A DNA stretch of 64,000 nucleotides. It comes from Conexibacter stalactiti. GTDB taxonomy: Bacteria; Actinomycetota; Thermoleophilia; Solirubrobacterales; Solirubrobacteraceae. This document shows, piece after piece, positions 9,365-21,139 of this stretch. The notes below the pieces were generated by a model. That model did no database searches. It saw only the letters and a list, made by a program, of their open reading frames with translations, and was not told where the DNA came from. How positions within the stretch are numbered: position 1 is the stretch's first letter; each line of letters begins with the position of its first letter. The stretch lies in the NCBI RefSeq assembly GCF_035967765.1, contig NZ_JAYWIT010000019.1. One strand, 5' to 3'. Position numbers and translations under genes: made by a program.

Positions 9365-10929
9365 TCAGCTGCGCGCGACCGTCAGCGAGGCGCCGAACGC
9401 GCGCGCGAAGAGGTCGCCCTGCCGCAGCGCCGCCCACTCGGCGACGACGGTGTCGCCTTCGGCGTCGAGCTCCAGCACGACGCCGTCCTCGTCGTCCTCG
9501 TCACGGCGCAGCCGGGCGCCGCGCACCACCTGATCGCGATTGCGCTCCAACTGCTCGGCGATCCGCAGCAGCGCGGCGCCGCGCAGCAGCAACTCGTCGT
9601 CGCCCTCCTCGCACAGCGGCGCGAAGGTGCCGAGCTGCGGCGTGCCCTTGCGGTGGTAGCGCGCCATCAGCGCCACCAGCGCGACCTCGCGCGGCGTGAA
9701 GCCGGGCAGACCCGAGCCGAGGATCAGGTAGCTGGAGTGCTTGTGGTGGTCGTCGTAGTCGACCGCCATGCCGACGTCGTGCAGCAGCGCGGCGGCGTCG
9801 ACCAGCTCGGGCTCGCCGGGCGCCGGCAGGCCGGCGCCGGGCAGCGCGCCGACGAGCTGGTCGGCCAGCTCGGCGATGTGCTCGGCGTGGACGAGGTCGA
9901 CGCCGTGCTGGCGCGCGAGGTTGACGACGCTCGCTCTGCGCACGTCGGGCACGATCGGCGGGTCGGCCGGCGCCAGCTCGCCGGCGAGGAAGATCCCTTC
10001 GCGCAGCCCGGCCTCGATCACCTCGATGCCGTCGGCGCCGGTCGCCTCCAGCACCGCGCGCAGGACGATCGCCCCGCCGAGGATCACCTCGGCGCGGCCG
10101 CGCTTGATGCCGGGGACGCGCTCGCGCTCCTCCGGCGAGCGCTCGGCCAGCTGCTCGATCAGCGAGTCCAGCGCGGCCGGCGTCAGCACGAAGCCCTGGA
10201 CGCTGTCGAGCGGCACCTCGGCGGCGCGGATCGCGGCGGTCGCGAGGTTGCGCAGCGCGCCGCCGATCCCGACGAGCCTGTCGCGCCCGGCGGTCGCGAC
10301 CCATGGCTGCGTCGCGAACTGCGCGAGCGCGTGCTGGCGCAGCTGCTCGATCTCGTCCGGGTCGGCTGGGCCGTCGCCGTGCAGGAAGCGCTCGCTGACG
10401 CGCACCGCGCCGAGCTGCCACGAGACGCACTCGACGGCCTGGCGGTCCTCGACCGCGACCAGCTCCAGCGAGCCGCCGCCGATGTCGAGCACGATGCCGT
10501 CGGTGAGCGCCGTCTGGTTGACGGCGGCGACGTAGGAGAACCACGCCTCGTCGCGCTGGGAGAGGATGCGGATCGGCAGGCCGGTCGCGCGGCGTGCGCG
10601 CTGCACGAACTCCTCGCCGTTGGGCGCGTCGCGCACGGCGCTGGTCGCGACGGCCTCGATCTGGTCGGTTCTGATCCCGTTGGTCGCGCAGAAGGCGGCG
10701 AAGACGCGCAGCGTCTCGAGCGCGTGCGCCATCCGCTGCGGCGACAGCTCGCCGTCGGGCCCGAGGTCGCCGCCGAGCCGCACCATCTCCGACAGCTCGT
10801 CGGTCCGCTTCCACCAGCCGCTCTCGCCGACCGAGAAGACCACGAGCCTGAAGCTGTTGGAGCCGAGGTCGATCACGGCCGTCCGCCTGACGACGGCACG
10901 CCCGCCGTCGCGCACGTGCGCGAGTGCGC

Positions 10930-10933
<4 letters not shown>
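9365..10933 (-). CDS. ppx: Ppx/GppA-type exopolyphosphatase with C-terminal HD domain
   Basis: 522 residues. Hydrolyses terminal phosphates of polyphosphate, and in GppA-type members also pppGpp (family knowledge). The actin-like ASKHA core has phosphate loop 1 IDLGSNSFRL (21-30) and loop 2 VLDIGGGSLEL in the middle. The C-terminal part carries a metal-binding HD signature ALLHDVGMAVDYDDHHKH around residue 385, as in long-form Ppx proteins. The start overlaps the ppk1 stop by ATGA, so kinase and phosphatase are translated as a coupled pair in that order. Confidence 0.93.
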
Positions 10934-13581
<2,648 letters not shown>

Positions 13582-13650
13582 GGCAACGATTGTGGGCGCT
13601 CCGGGCCCGGCTCCTGTTATCGACGTGTTAACGAGTTGTCGCCGCCGCGC

Positions 13651-13827
13651 TCACTTGTCGCGATGGAGCGCGTGCTTGAGCTTGTCGGCGGCCTCGTCGA
13701 TCTTCCCCTTGATGCCGCCCTCGGCCTTGTCGACGCGGCCCTCGTTCTTGAGGTCCTGGTCGTCGGTCAGCTCGCCGGCGGCCTTCTTGACATCGCCCTT
13801 TGCCTTGTCGAACGTTCCGTCGTCCAT
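13651..13827 (-). CDS. CsbD-family stress protein
   Basis: 58-residue hydrophilic, Lys/Asp/Gly-rich protein. The start MDDGTFDKAKGDVKKAAGEL is chosen because AAGGAGG lies 6 nt upstream. The family signature F-x-K-x-K-G-x-x-K-x-x-x-G-x-L-T-x-D is intact, followed by a second amphipathic repeat (KAEGGIKGKIDEAADKLK). CsbD proteins are induced by general stress in many bacteria; their biochemical role is unknown. It is transcribed divergently from the sigma-70 gene across a 229-nt region. Confidence 0.9.
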   Translation of the reverse strand: MDDGTFDKAKGDVKKAAGELTDDQDLKNEGRVDKAEGGIKGKIDEAADKLKHALHRDK

Positions 13828-13978
13828 TTCGTTCCTCCTTAGGTCCATGTGGATCCTTCTGAGGACGGCCTGCCCGCTTCCGCGTTTGCCTACGCGTGAC
13901 AGGGGCAGCGCAATACGCGGGGCACGACGGCGAATCTGTGAGAAACCGCACACAATCGCCCAGCCTCGCCCAAAGTGG

Positions 13979-14040
13979 TTGACGAAGCAATGATCCCTCC
14001 GTACAATACCTAGCGTAACAGTAGGTATTGGAAAGGGATC
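13979..14040 (+). promoter_or_regulatory. Promoter of the sigma-factor gene with nested inverted repeats over the -10/start site
   Basis: -35 TTGACG (13979-13984) and -10 TACAAT (14002-14007) are separated by 17 nt. A perfect inverted repeat CAATACCTA (14004-14012) / TAGGTATTG (14022-14030) overlaps the -10 and predicted start site. An outer pair GATCCCT (13992-13998) / AGGGATC (14034-14040) encloses it. The nested symmetry suggests repressor binding at the promoter. Confidence 0.8.
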
Positions 14041-14056
14041 CAAGACGAAGGCTTAC

Positions 14057-14917
14057 ATGAAGACGTCCGGCACCGCCCACGAAACCACCACAGACACGAC
14101 GTTCGACCCGCTCCAGCTGCTGATGCGCGAAGCGCGCAACTGGCCGCTGTTGACGCCGGCCGAGGAGATCGAGCTCGCAAGACGTATCGAGCGCGGCGAC
14201 CTCTCGGCGAAGGAGCGGATGGTCAACTCCAACCTGCGCCTCGTGATGTCGATCGCCCGCCACTATCAGGGGCAGGGTCTCGGCATGGGCGACCTCGTGC
14301 AGGAGGGGACGCTCGGGCTCATCCGCGCGGTCGAGAAGTTCGACTGGCGCAAGGGCTTCCGCTTCTCCACCTACGCGACGCTCTGGATCCGCCAGTCGAT
14401 CCAGCGCGGCCTCGAGAACACCGGGCGCACGATACGTCTCCCCGTCCACGTCGGGCAGCGCGCCCGCAAGGTCGCCCGCATCCGCCGTGAGCTGACGGCC
14501 AGATTCGGCCGCGACGCGACCGACGAGGAGATCGCGGAGGCAGCCAGACTGCCGCTCGATCAGGTGATCGAGGCCGGCAGAGCCGACCGCGAGCCGACCA
14601 GCCTCGACGCGCCGGTCGGCGAGGACGGCGACACCGCCCTCGGCGCACTGATCAAGACCGACACGCCCGAGCCCGACGAAGAGGTCGCGGACACGCTCCG
14701 TCACGAGACGGTGCAGCGCGCGATCGACGGCCTCCCAGACAACGAGAAGACCGTCATCCACCTTCGCTTCGGCACCGCGGGCGAGCCGCCGCAGACGCTG
14801 ACGCAGATCGGCAGACGCCTCGGCGTCAGCTCCTCCCGCGCCCGTGAGATCGAGGAGCAGGCCCTGCGCCGCCTCTCTCGCGAGGGCACCCTCGCCGCGC
14901 TGCGCGAAGCGGCGTAA
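14057..14917 (+). CDS. RNA polymerase sigma-70 factor (group 2-like, primary-type)
   Basis: 286 residues with regions 1.2 to 4.2 and no acidic region 1.1. Region 1.2 is LLTPAEEIELARRIERGD. Region 2 includes NLRLVMSIARHYQGQGL, MGDLVQEGTLGLIRAVEKFDWRKGFRFSTYATLWIRQSIQRGL. Region 3 has GRTIRLPVHV, and region 4 ends with LTQIGRRLGVSSSRAREIEEQALRRL. The intact -10-recognition helix indicates promoters resembling primary-sigma ones; stress or stationary-phase sigma factors (HrdB/SigB-related) have this layout. It stands alone, divergent from csbD, with a strong hairpin downstream. The start is supported by AAGGC-type spacing and by the promoter. Confidence 0.92.
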   Translation: MKTSGTAHETTTDTTFDPLQLLMREARNWPLLTPAEEIELARRIERGDLSAKERMVNSNLRLVMSIARHYQGQGLGMGDLVQEGTLGLIRAVEKFDWRKGFRFSTYATLWIRQSIQRGLENTGRTIRLPVHVGQRARKVARIRRELTARFGRDATDEEIAEAARLPLDQVIEAGRADREPTSLDAPVGEDGDTALGALIKTDTPEPDEEVADTLRHETVQRAIDGLPDNEKTVIHLRFGTAGEPPQTLTQIGRRLGVSSSRAREIEEQALRRLSREGTLAALREAA

Positions 14918-15024
14918 CCAGCTTCAGACCACCACACCCACCGACGACTCAGCAGTCCGGACCCCTTCTCGACCGACCCCTCCGGACGACTCCTCCACCA
15001 CCACAGCCCCCTCGCACGCAGCAC

Positions 15025-15056
15025 CCGAGGCCCCGCTCCAGCAAGCGGGGCCTCGG
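15025..15056. terminator. Strong bidirectional terminator between sigma factor and MFS genes
   Basis: A perfect 13-bp stem, 15025-15037 pairing with 15044-15056 (CGAGGCCCCGCT / AGCGGGGCCTCG plus one outer pair), encloses the 6-nt loop CCAGCA. It is followed by GCCGTTAAA and lies between convergent genes. Confidence 0.85.
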
Positions 15057-15059
15057 CCG

Positions 15060-16661
15060 TTAAACGGGCGCCGGCTCAGGCGGCCGCGCGTCGGTCGGCG
15101 CACCGACGAGCGCGCCGCCGGGGCAGTCCTCGCAGGGGATCTCGCGGCGCGGGTCGCGGATCCCGGCGAGCGCGACCAGCCCGCCCAGCAGCGCGAGGCC
15201 GCCGGCGATCCCGATGGCGACGCGGAAGCCCTCCTGCGAGGCGTCGGCGAGCGCCTGCTCGACGAGCGGTCGCTCGCTCGCGGGCGTGCCGGGGGCGCGG
15301 TCGGTCAGCCGCAGCGCCCGCGCTCTGTCGACCGCCACCTGGGCGGCCGGTGTCAGCCGCGTCGACGCCAACTCGGCGTCGAGCTTGTCGCTCGCGGCGG
15401 CCGCGACGGCGGCGCCCGCCACCGCGATCGCCACCAGGCCGGCGACGCGCGCGACCGCGTTGTTGACGCCGGAGGCGACGCCCGCGTGCTCGACCCCGGC
15501 GGCGCCGAGCACGGTCGCCGTCAGCGGCGCGACGGTCATCGCCAGCCCGAGGCCGAACAGCAGCACGGCCGGCAGCACCTCGGTGAGGTAGTCGGGCGCG
15601 GTGCCGACGCGCAGCAGGAGCAGCAGCCCGGCGCCGGCGATCAGCGGCCCGAAGCCCATGAAGCGGCGCGGCCCGTAGGTGTCGGCGAGCGCGCCGAAGC
15701 GCTTGGAGAGCACGAACATCATCGCCGTCGTCGGCAGCATCGCGGCGCCGGCGGCGACCGGCGACCAGCCGGCGACCTGCTGGAGGTAGAGCACGAGGAA
15801 CAGCGAGGCGACGTTGAGGCCTCCGTACAGCAGGAAGGTAGCGAGGTTGCCGACGGAGAAGTTGCGGATGCGGAACATCGACAGCGGCAGCATCGGCGCG
15901 CGCACGCGCCCCTCCCACCACACGAACGCGGCCAGCAGCGCGGCGCCGGCCAGCAACGGGATCGCGACGCGCGGGTCGCCCCAGCCGTGCGACGGCTGCT
16001 CGGTCAGCGCGAAGACCGGCCCGGCGAGGCCGAGCGCGCACAGGACCGCGCCGGTCCAGTCGATCGGCGTGCCGCGCTCGCGGTGGCCCTCGGGCGCGTG
16101 ACGCAGCAGCCACAGCGTCAGCAGCACCGGCACGACGTTGATCGCGAAGATCCAGCGCCACGAGACCACTTCGAGCAGCAGGCCGCCGCCGAGCGGGCCG
16201 ATCACGGTCGCGGTGCCCGTCCACGCGGTCCAGCTGCCGATCGCGGCGCCGCGCTCGGACTCGGGGAAGGTGTCGACGATCAGCGCCAGCGTGCTCGGCA
16301 CCAGCAGCGCGCCGGCGATCCCCTGCAACGCGCGCGCGACGATCAGCAGGTCGGTGCTCGGCGCCAGCGCGCACAGCAGCGAGCAGACGCCGAAGGCGGC
16401 GACGCCGAGCGAGAAGACGCGGCGGCGCCCGAGCAGGTCGCCGAGCGAGCCGCCGAGCAGGATCAGCGAGCCGAGCGTCAGCAGGTACGCCTCGACGATC
16501 CACGTCTGCGCCGAGAGGCCGCTGTCGAGCCCCTCCGCGATCGCGGGCAGCGCGACGTTGACGACGGTGCCGTCGAGGAAGACGGTCGCCGAGCCGACGA
16601 TGCAGGCGACCAGCGTCCAGCGCTTGGCCGTCGCGCTGACCGGCTGGCTCTCCGCGCTCAC
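15060..16661 (-). CDS. MFS drug efflux transporter, DHA2 (14-TM) type, with extended C-terminus
   Basis: 533 residues, GTG start. Helix 1 shows the DHA2 hallmark FLDGTVVNVALPAI, motif A is GDLLGRRR, and motif C lies in the TATVIGPLGGGLL stretch. A loop of about 70 residues before the last helix (SDKLDAELAS to ALADASQEGF) matches the extracellular loop common in actinobacterial EmrB relatives. The cytosolic tail carries a small Cys pair CEDCPGG. No regulator is adjacent. Substrate unknown. Confidence 0.88.
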   Translation of the reverse strand: MSAESQPVSATAKRWTLVACIVGSATVFLDGTVVNVALPAIAEGLDSGLSAQTWIVEAYLLTLGSLILLGGSLGDLLGRRRVFSLGVAAFGVCSLLCALAPSTDLLIVARALQGIAGALLVPSTLALIVDTFPESERGAAIGSWTAWTGTATVIGPLGGGLLLEVVSWRWIFAINVVPVLLTLWLLRHAPEGHRERGTPIDWTGAVLCALGLAGPVFALTEQPSHGWGDPRVAIPLLAGAALLAAFVWWEGRVRAPMLPLSMFRIRNFSVGNLATFLLYGGLNVASLFLVLYLQQVAGWSPVAAGAAMLPTTAMMFVLSKRFGALADTYGPRRFMGFGPLIAGAGLLLLLRVGTAPDYLTEVLPAVLLFGLGLAMTVAPLTATVLGAAGVEHAGVASGVNNAVARVAGLVAIAVAGAAVAAAASDKLDAELASTRLTPAAQVAVDRARALRLTDRAPGTPASERPLVEQALADASQEGFRVAIGIAGGLALLGGLVALAGIRDPRREIPCEDCPGGALVGAPTDARPPEPAPV

Positions 16662-16691
16662 CCGCTCACCGTAGCGTCCGCGCGGCGCGCG

Positions 16692-17051
16692 TCAGTCGTG
16701 CTCGTCGCGGTCGAAGACCGCATCGAGCAGGCCGTTGACGGCCCAGACGATCAACGTCGCTGCAACACCCGTCCAGAAGCCGTCGATCTCGAAGTTGCCG
16801 ACCAGCCAGCTGGTCAGGAACAACATCAGCAGGTTGACGAAGAACAGCGCGATCCCGAGCGTGACGATCACGAGCGGTATCGAAAGCACCGTCACCACGG
16901 GCTTCACGAAGATGTTGACGATGCTGAAGACGAGCCCGGCGACGATCAGCGTGACCCAGAAATCGCCGCCGGAACGGACGCCGGAGAGCAGCTCGGTCGC
17001 GACCCAGAGGGCGGCCGTGTTGCACAACCATGTGATGAGGAAGCGCTCCAT
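16692..17051 (-). CDS. Phage holin family 4 / YvlD-type small membrane protein
   Basis: 119 residues with four predicted membrane helices (about 3-20, 28-48, 54-77, 88-110) and a short acidic tail DRDEHD. The motif IVNIFVKPVVTVLSIPLVIVTLG is characteristic of PF04020-type proteins (family knowledge). Despite the family name these are chromosomal envelope proteins, and nothing phage-like surrounds it. Divergent from the CpsB-like gene. Confidence 0.85.
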   Translation of the reverse strand: MERFLITWLCNTAALWVATELLSGVRSGGDFWVTLIVAGLVFSIVNIFVKPVVTVLSIPLVIVTLGIALFFVNLLMLFLTSWLVGNFEIDGFWTGVAATLIVWAVNGLLDAVFDRDEHD

Positions 17052-17104
17052 TGCGTCATATCTTCCCGTTTCATACGAAACCTCTGCGCCCTTCTGCCGT
17101 TCAT

Positions 17105-17992
17105 ATGGGTGAGATGCAAAGAGGTTTTGTCGATCTTCACGTCCACCTGCTGCCCGGCGTCGACGACGGTCCCCCGGACCTCGACGCGACGCTGGAGCTG
17201 GCCGGGCTCGAGGTCGCCGACGGGATCGACACCGCGACGGCGACGCCGCACGTCGCCTCCGTCGACGTTGCCGAGATCCCCGCGCGCGTCGCGGAGGTCA
17301 ACGACGCGCTGCGGGCGGCCGGCATCCCGCTCGTCGTCGAAGGCGGGGGAGAGCTGGCCGCGCGCGGTGCCGCGCGCCTCTCGCCCGCGGAGCTCGAGAC
17401 GATCGCGCACGGCCCCGCCGGCGCCCGCTGGATCCTGCTGGAGGCGCCGCTCGACGGTGCCGTCGCGACGCTCCACAGAGCGGCCGACACACTGCGCTCC
17501 GCCGGCTACGGGATCGTGCTCGCCCATCCCGAGCGCTGCCATCCGCTGTTCGACGACGACATGGCCGGGCTGGAGCGCGAACTGAAGCTCGGTTCGCTGG
17601 CGCAGGTCAGCTCCTCCTCGGTCCTCGGCCTGCACGGCATAAGAGCGCGCCGCAACGCGGTTCGCATGCTCGCCGCCGGCTATGCCGGCCTGCTCGCCTC
17701 CGACGCGCACGGGCCGCGCCGCCCGCCGTCGCTGACGCAGGCCGTCCGCGTCGCCTGCGGCTTCGGGCTCGACCCTGCGCACGCCCACGCGCTCTGCGCC
17801 GAGCGGCCGCGCGCGCTGCTCGTCGAGGGGCTGAGACCGTGTACCACGGCCGAGGCCGGCCTCCCGCTCGGCGCGGAGCTGCGCGCCGACGAGGGCGGCG
17901 GCTACGTCGCCGGCAGGGAGCTGTCGGTCGTGAGGCGTCTGCCGCCGGCCGCGCCCGGCTTCGGCAGCGCGCTGCCGTCGCTCAGCTCCTGA
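17105..17992 (+). CDS. CpsB/CapC-type PHP-domain tyrosine phosphatase
   Basis: 295 residues from the ATG at 17105 (17114 is a close alternative). The PHP fold begins with VDLHVHLLPGVDDGP, giving the two metal-binding His residues and the following Asp. Later metal ligands are in TATPHVAS, LLEAPL, LAHPERCHP and ASDAHGP. Mn-dependent CpsB/YwqE phosphatases dephosphorylate the tyrosine kinase that controls capsule or exopolysaccharide assembly (family knowledge). This fits the polysaccharide genes downstream. Its last 91 nt overlap the end of the convergent O-antigen ligase-like gene. No partner kinase lies in the window. Confidence 0.88.
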   Translation: MGEMQRGFVDLHVHLLPGVDDGPPDLDATLELAGLEVADGIDTATATPHVASVDVAEIPARVAEVNDALRAAGIPLVVEGGGELAARGAARLSPAELETIAHGPAGARWILLEAPLDGAVATLHRAADTLRSAGYGIVLAHPERCHPLFDDDMAGLERELKLGSLAQVSSSSVLGLHGIRARRNAVRMLAAGYAGLLASDAHGPRRPPSLTQAVRVACGFGLDPAHAHALCAERPRALLVEGLRPCTTAEAGLPLGAELRADEGGGYVAGRELSVVRRLPPAAPGFGSALPSLSS

Positions 17993-19515
17993 GCGGCGGC
18001 GACTGACGCGGCCGCGCCCGCGCGCCGTCTTCTCGGCTCGCGCACGACCTGCGCGGCGAGCGCCGTGCCGATCCCCAGCAGCGCCCACGTCAGCGGATCC
18101 TCGAGGAAGGCGGCGTAGATCAGCGTGTGCACGATCAGCGCGAGGAAGGCGGCCGCGACGAAGGCGCGCGCCGGCGTGCCGGCCGCGCCCCGCAGCAGCC
18201 GCGCGAAGGCGGCCGCCAACAGCGCGAGGTAGGCGATCAGGCCGATCACGCCCTGCTCGGAGGCGACGGTGACCGGGATCGTGTGCGAGGTCGCGGCCGC
18301 GTCGCCGCCCTCGCGCCCGTTGCGGTCGCGGTACTCGGCCTCGAAGGCGCCGGAGCCGAAGCCCTGCAGCGGGCGGTCGGCGAAGAGGCTGCCGCCGCTG
18401 GTGACGAGGCCGGAGCGGCCGCTGGTGGAGGCGTCGAGGTTGTTCAGGTCGATCCCGAAGGTGCTCGGCGTGATCAGCACGGCCGCGCCGGCGACGAGCA
18501 CGACCGCGAGCGTCGGCAGCAGCGTGCGGCGCACGCCCCACGCCAGCACCGCCAGCGTCGCGAGCCCGACCAGCAGCGCCACGAAGCTCGACTGCGACAG
18601 CGTCAGCACCAGCCCGGCCCACAGCGCCGCGAGCACGATCGAGCCGCCGATCAGCAGCTCTCTGCGGCGCGTGTGCAGCAGCGTCGCGGCGACCGCCAGC
18701 ATCGCGACGACGAGGAAGCGGCCGTAGATGTTGGGGTCGAAGAAGACGGAGTTGGTGCGGAAGTACGTGTGCAGCTCGTTGGATGCGATCAGCTTCGGGT
18801 TGAGGAAGATGTGTCTCGTCAAGTACTCGACGTAGCCGATTCCCGAGAAGATCAGCGCGAGCCCGACGAGCACGCCGAAGCACCAGCGCAGCAGCCGCGG
18901 GGTCCAGTCGATCTGCGCCAGCAGCACGAACAGCAGCGCGAACGGCACGTAGAAGAAGGCGATCTGCTGGAGCGCCTTCTCGAAGTCGGCCGAGTAGGTC
19001 GCCTGCACGCCGTAGAGCACGATGAACAGCGCCAGCAGCCGCTCCAGCCAGCCCGGCTGCCAGGCGCGCGGCGGGGGCGGCGCCTCGGGGTCGGCGCGCA
19101 GCGCGGGGACGATGAAGGCGAGCGCGCCCGCGGCGACGACGAGGTAGAGCGGCACGAGCAGGTTGGAGGTCGAGCCGCCGACCTCGATCGGGATCCGGAA
19201 CGGCAGCGCGGCGACGGTCAGCACCGGCAGCAGCAGCGGCTGGCGCGCCATCAGCGTCGCCAGCAGCGAGAGCGCGACGAGGCCGACCGCGGCGGCCGCG
19301 AGCGCGGCGCCGGAGTGGTCGCGCACGACCTCCATCTGCGGCGAGTCCCAGATGTCGGAGACGAGCAGCACCGGCGCCAGCAGCAGCGCTCCGCTCATCG
19401 CGAGCGCGCGCATGCGGTCACTGCGTGCGACGAGCGCGCACGCGACGAGCAGGACGGCGACGACGGCACCGGCCTCGGGCGCCGGACCCGCGAGCGCGAA
19501 GGGGACCGCGAGCAT
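17902..19515 (-). CDS. O-antigen ligase / polymerase-family membrane protein
   Basis: 537 residues from the ATG at 19515; the longer open frame has an Arg-rich, unlikely extension. About 11-12 membrane helices surround a large extracytoplasmic loop (about 325-440). Family hallmarks are the conserved Arg/His region in DRPLQGFGSGAFEAEYRDRNG and ATSHTIPVTVASEQGVIGLIAYLALL (Wzy_C / WaaL-like). In Gram-positives such proteins polymerise or attach surface glycans. It is convergent with, and overlaps by 91 nt, the CpsB-like phosphatase gene. Confidence 0.87.
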   Translation of the reverse strand: MLAVPFALAGPAPEAGAVVAVLLVACALVARSDRMRALAMSGALLLAPVLLVSDIWDSPQMEVVRDHSGAALAAAAVGLVALSLLATLMARQPLLLPVLTVAALPFRIPIEVGGSTSNLLVPLYLVVAAGALAFIVPALRADPEAPPPPRAWQPGWLERLLALFIVLYGVQATYSADFEKALQQIAFFYVPFALLFVLLAQIDWTPRLLRWCFGVLVGLALIFSGIGYVEYLTRHIFLNPKLIASNELHTYFRTNSVFFDPNIYGRFLVVAMLAVAATLLHTRRRELLIGGSIVLAALWAGLVLTLSQSSFVALLVGLATLAVLAWGVRRTLLPTLAVVLVAGAAVLITPSTFGIDLNNLDASTSGRSGLVTSGGSLFADRPLQGFGSGAFEAEYRDRNGREGGDAAATSHTIPVTVASEQGVIGLIAYLALLAAAFARLLRGAAGTPARAFVAAAFLALIVHTLIYAAFLEDPLTWALLGIGTALAAQVVREPRRRRAGAAASVAAAQELSDGSALPKPGAAGGRRLTTDSSLPAT

Positions 19516-19673
19516 GGGGCGCCGGAGTCTAGAGGTCTGCGCAGCGCCGCTCTGCACGGCCGCGTGCGGCGCGCGCGGCGTCGCTCCGCGCGGCTGCGCG
19601 CGGTCAGCGCATCGCGTGTCCATACGCGGGCGTGCGGTGCCCGCGCCTCTCGATCCTCTAGCCTGTTCGGCCG

Positions 19674-20105
19674 ATGCCTCGCCGTGCGTACCAGGCCCCT
19701 GCGCTCGTCGCTGCGCTGATCCTCGCCTTTGCACTCGCCGCCTGCGGCGAGGGCGGCACCAGCGTGGGCGGCGGCAACGAAGCCCCCAAGACCGGTGCCG
19801 GAACGAGGCAGGCGACGGCCTTCGACCCGCGTGACGAGCCGCTCGGCTGCTTCGCCGGCAAGGGCGTCGAGGCCGAGAAGGATCCGCGCTATCGCGAGCG
19901 CATCAACATCCTCCCGGCCACCTCCGGCGCCTACGTGACCTTCACCGCGACGCTCCAGGACGCGCTCAGCCGCCAGCTGCGCAACGAGGAGGACGCGACC
20001 GGCGCCCAGGCGATCGGTCCCGCGCTGCTGACCGGCGGCGACCTCGACGACGAGCAGCTCGGCAAGGTCGAGGACTGTCTCGACGCGCGAGGCACCAGAT
20101 ACTGA
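19674..20105 (+). CDS. Small exported lipoprotein of unknown function
   Basis: 143 residues: signal peptide ALVAALILAFALAAC with lipobox LAAC, then a Gly/Lys-rich linker and a compact domain containing two further Cys residues (GCFAGKG and EDCLDARG). No family recognised. The -10-like TAGCCT ends 9 nt before the ATG, suggesting a leaderless transcript. The stop shares one base with the next start (TGATG), so it heads the following operon. Confidence 0.75.
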   Translation: MPRRAYQAPALVAALILAFALAACGEGGTSVGGGNEAPKTGAGTRQATAFDPRDEPLGCFAGKGVEAEKDPRYRERINILPATSGAYVTFTATLQDALSRQLRNEEDATGAQAIGPALLTGGDLDDEQLGKVEDCLDARGTRY

Positions 20106-21139
20106 TGTCGCAGCTGCAGAAGCGCATCCTCATCGGCGTCGTCTGGCTGGTCCCGATCGTCTGCGTGATCTGGTGGGCGAGCAAGCAGGAGGCGCCGAGA
20201 CTGCCCTCCGACGCCGGCGGGATCGCCGCGTTGGTCGGCTCGCTCGGCCTCTACGCCGTCGCGACGCTGATGCGCGCCGAGCGCTGGGAGCGGATCCTGC
20301 GCCGCGCCGGCGTGCGCGCCAAGCGCGCCGACGTCTACGCGCTGACGCCGATCGGCTACATGGGCAACAACGTGCTGCCGGCGCGCGGCGGCGAGCTGCT
20401 GCGGACCTTCCTGCTCGGGTCCAGAACCGAGGGTTCGACGAAGCGCACGATCCTCGGCACGATCCTCGCCGAGCGCGTGCTCGATGCCGTCGCGCTCGGG
20501 ATCATCCTCGTCGTCCTCGCCACCGGCCTGCTGAGCGAGCTGCCGGCGCCGAGCACGACCGTGATGCTGATCGGCGCCGCGGTGCTGGTGCTGCTGCTGA
20601 TCGTCGCCGCGGTCGCGCTGCTGAAGTACCGCGAGCGGCTGCTGTTCGTGCTGGAGGCGCTCAAGCCGATGGCGCAGCCGACCAAGCAGCTGCTCAGCAG
20701 CCACGGGATCGCGCTGCTGGTCGTCTCGCTCGCCGTCTGGTGCGTCGAGGCGAGCGTCTACATCGCCGTCGGCCACGCCGTCGGCATCGAGCTGGGCCTG
20801 CAGGACGGCCTCGCCGTCGTCGCCTTCACGAACGCCGCCTCGCTGATCCCGGCCGCGCCCGGCTACATCGGCACCTACGACGCGGCCGTGATCTTCGCCG
20901 TCAACGCCGTCACGAACGCCTCCAGAAGCGCCGTGCTGTCGTACCTGATCCTGCTGCGCTTCGTGCTGTTCGTCCCGATCACCGTCGTCGGCTTCGTGCT
21001 GCTCGTCGTACGCTATGGCGGCCTCTCCCGCGTCAGAGCCGCCCGTCAGGCCGCTCGTGACGAGGAGCGGACCGAGCACGAGGCCGCCGCGGCCGCCCGT
21101 GCCGAGACGCACGTCGACACCGCCGCCTCGACGGCGTGA
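20105..21139 (+). CDS. LPG-synthase-TM / UPF0104-type integral membrane protein
   Basis: 344 residues with about 8 membrane helices. Family features are RAERWERILRRAGV near residue 60, TPIGYMGNNVLPARGGELLRTFLLGSR, and a late PAAPGYIGTYDAAV. This is the AglD/MprF-N-terminal-type fold (PF03706), linked to lipid-linked sugar or aminoacyl-lipid flipping (family knowledge). It ends in a hydrophilic Glu/Ala-rich tail. It overlaps the lipoprotein gene by one base and the next gene by 4 nt (GTGA). Role in moving a lipid-linked glycan is inferred from the neighbours. Confidence 0.85.
   Translation: MSQLQKRILIGVVWLVPIVCVIWWASKQEAPRLPSDAGGIAALVGSLGLYAVATLMRAERWERILRRAGVRAKRADVYALTPIGYMGNNVLPARGGELLRTFLLGSRTEGSTKRTILGTILAERVLDAVALGIILVVLATGLLSELPAPSTTVMLIGAAVLVLLLIVAAVALLKYRERLLFVLEALKPMAQPTKQLLSSHGIALLVVSLAVWCVEASVYIAVGHAVGIELGLQDGLAVVAFTNAASLIPAAPGYIGTYDAAVIFAVNAVTNASRSAVLSYLILLRFVLFVPITVVGFVLLVVRYGGLSRVRAARQAARDEERTEHEAAAAARAETHVDTAASTA

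Noticed and set aside
16692..17051. Prophage remnant suggested by the holin family name
   Set aside because: PF04020-type proteins are ordinary chromosomal membrane proteins; no phage genes, att sites or integrase nearby.
18127..19719. 530-residue plus-strand frame opposite the O-antigen ligase-like gene
   Set aside because: Extreme Arg/Gln/Glu composition; the opposite strand gives a well-formed multi-helix membrane protein.
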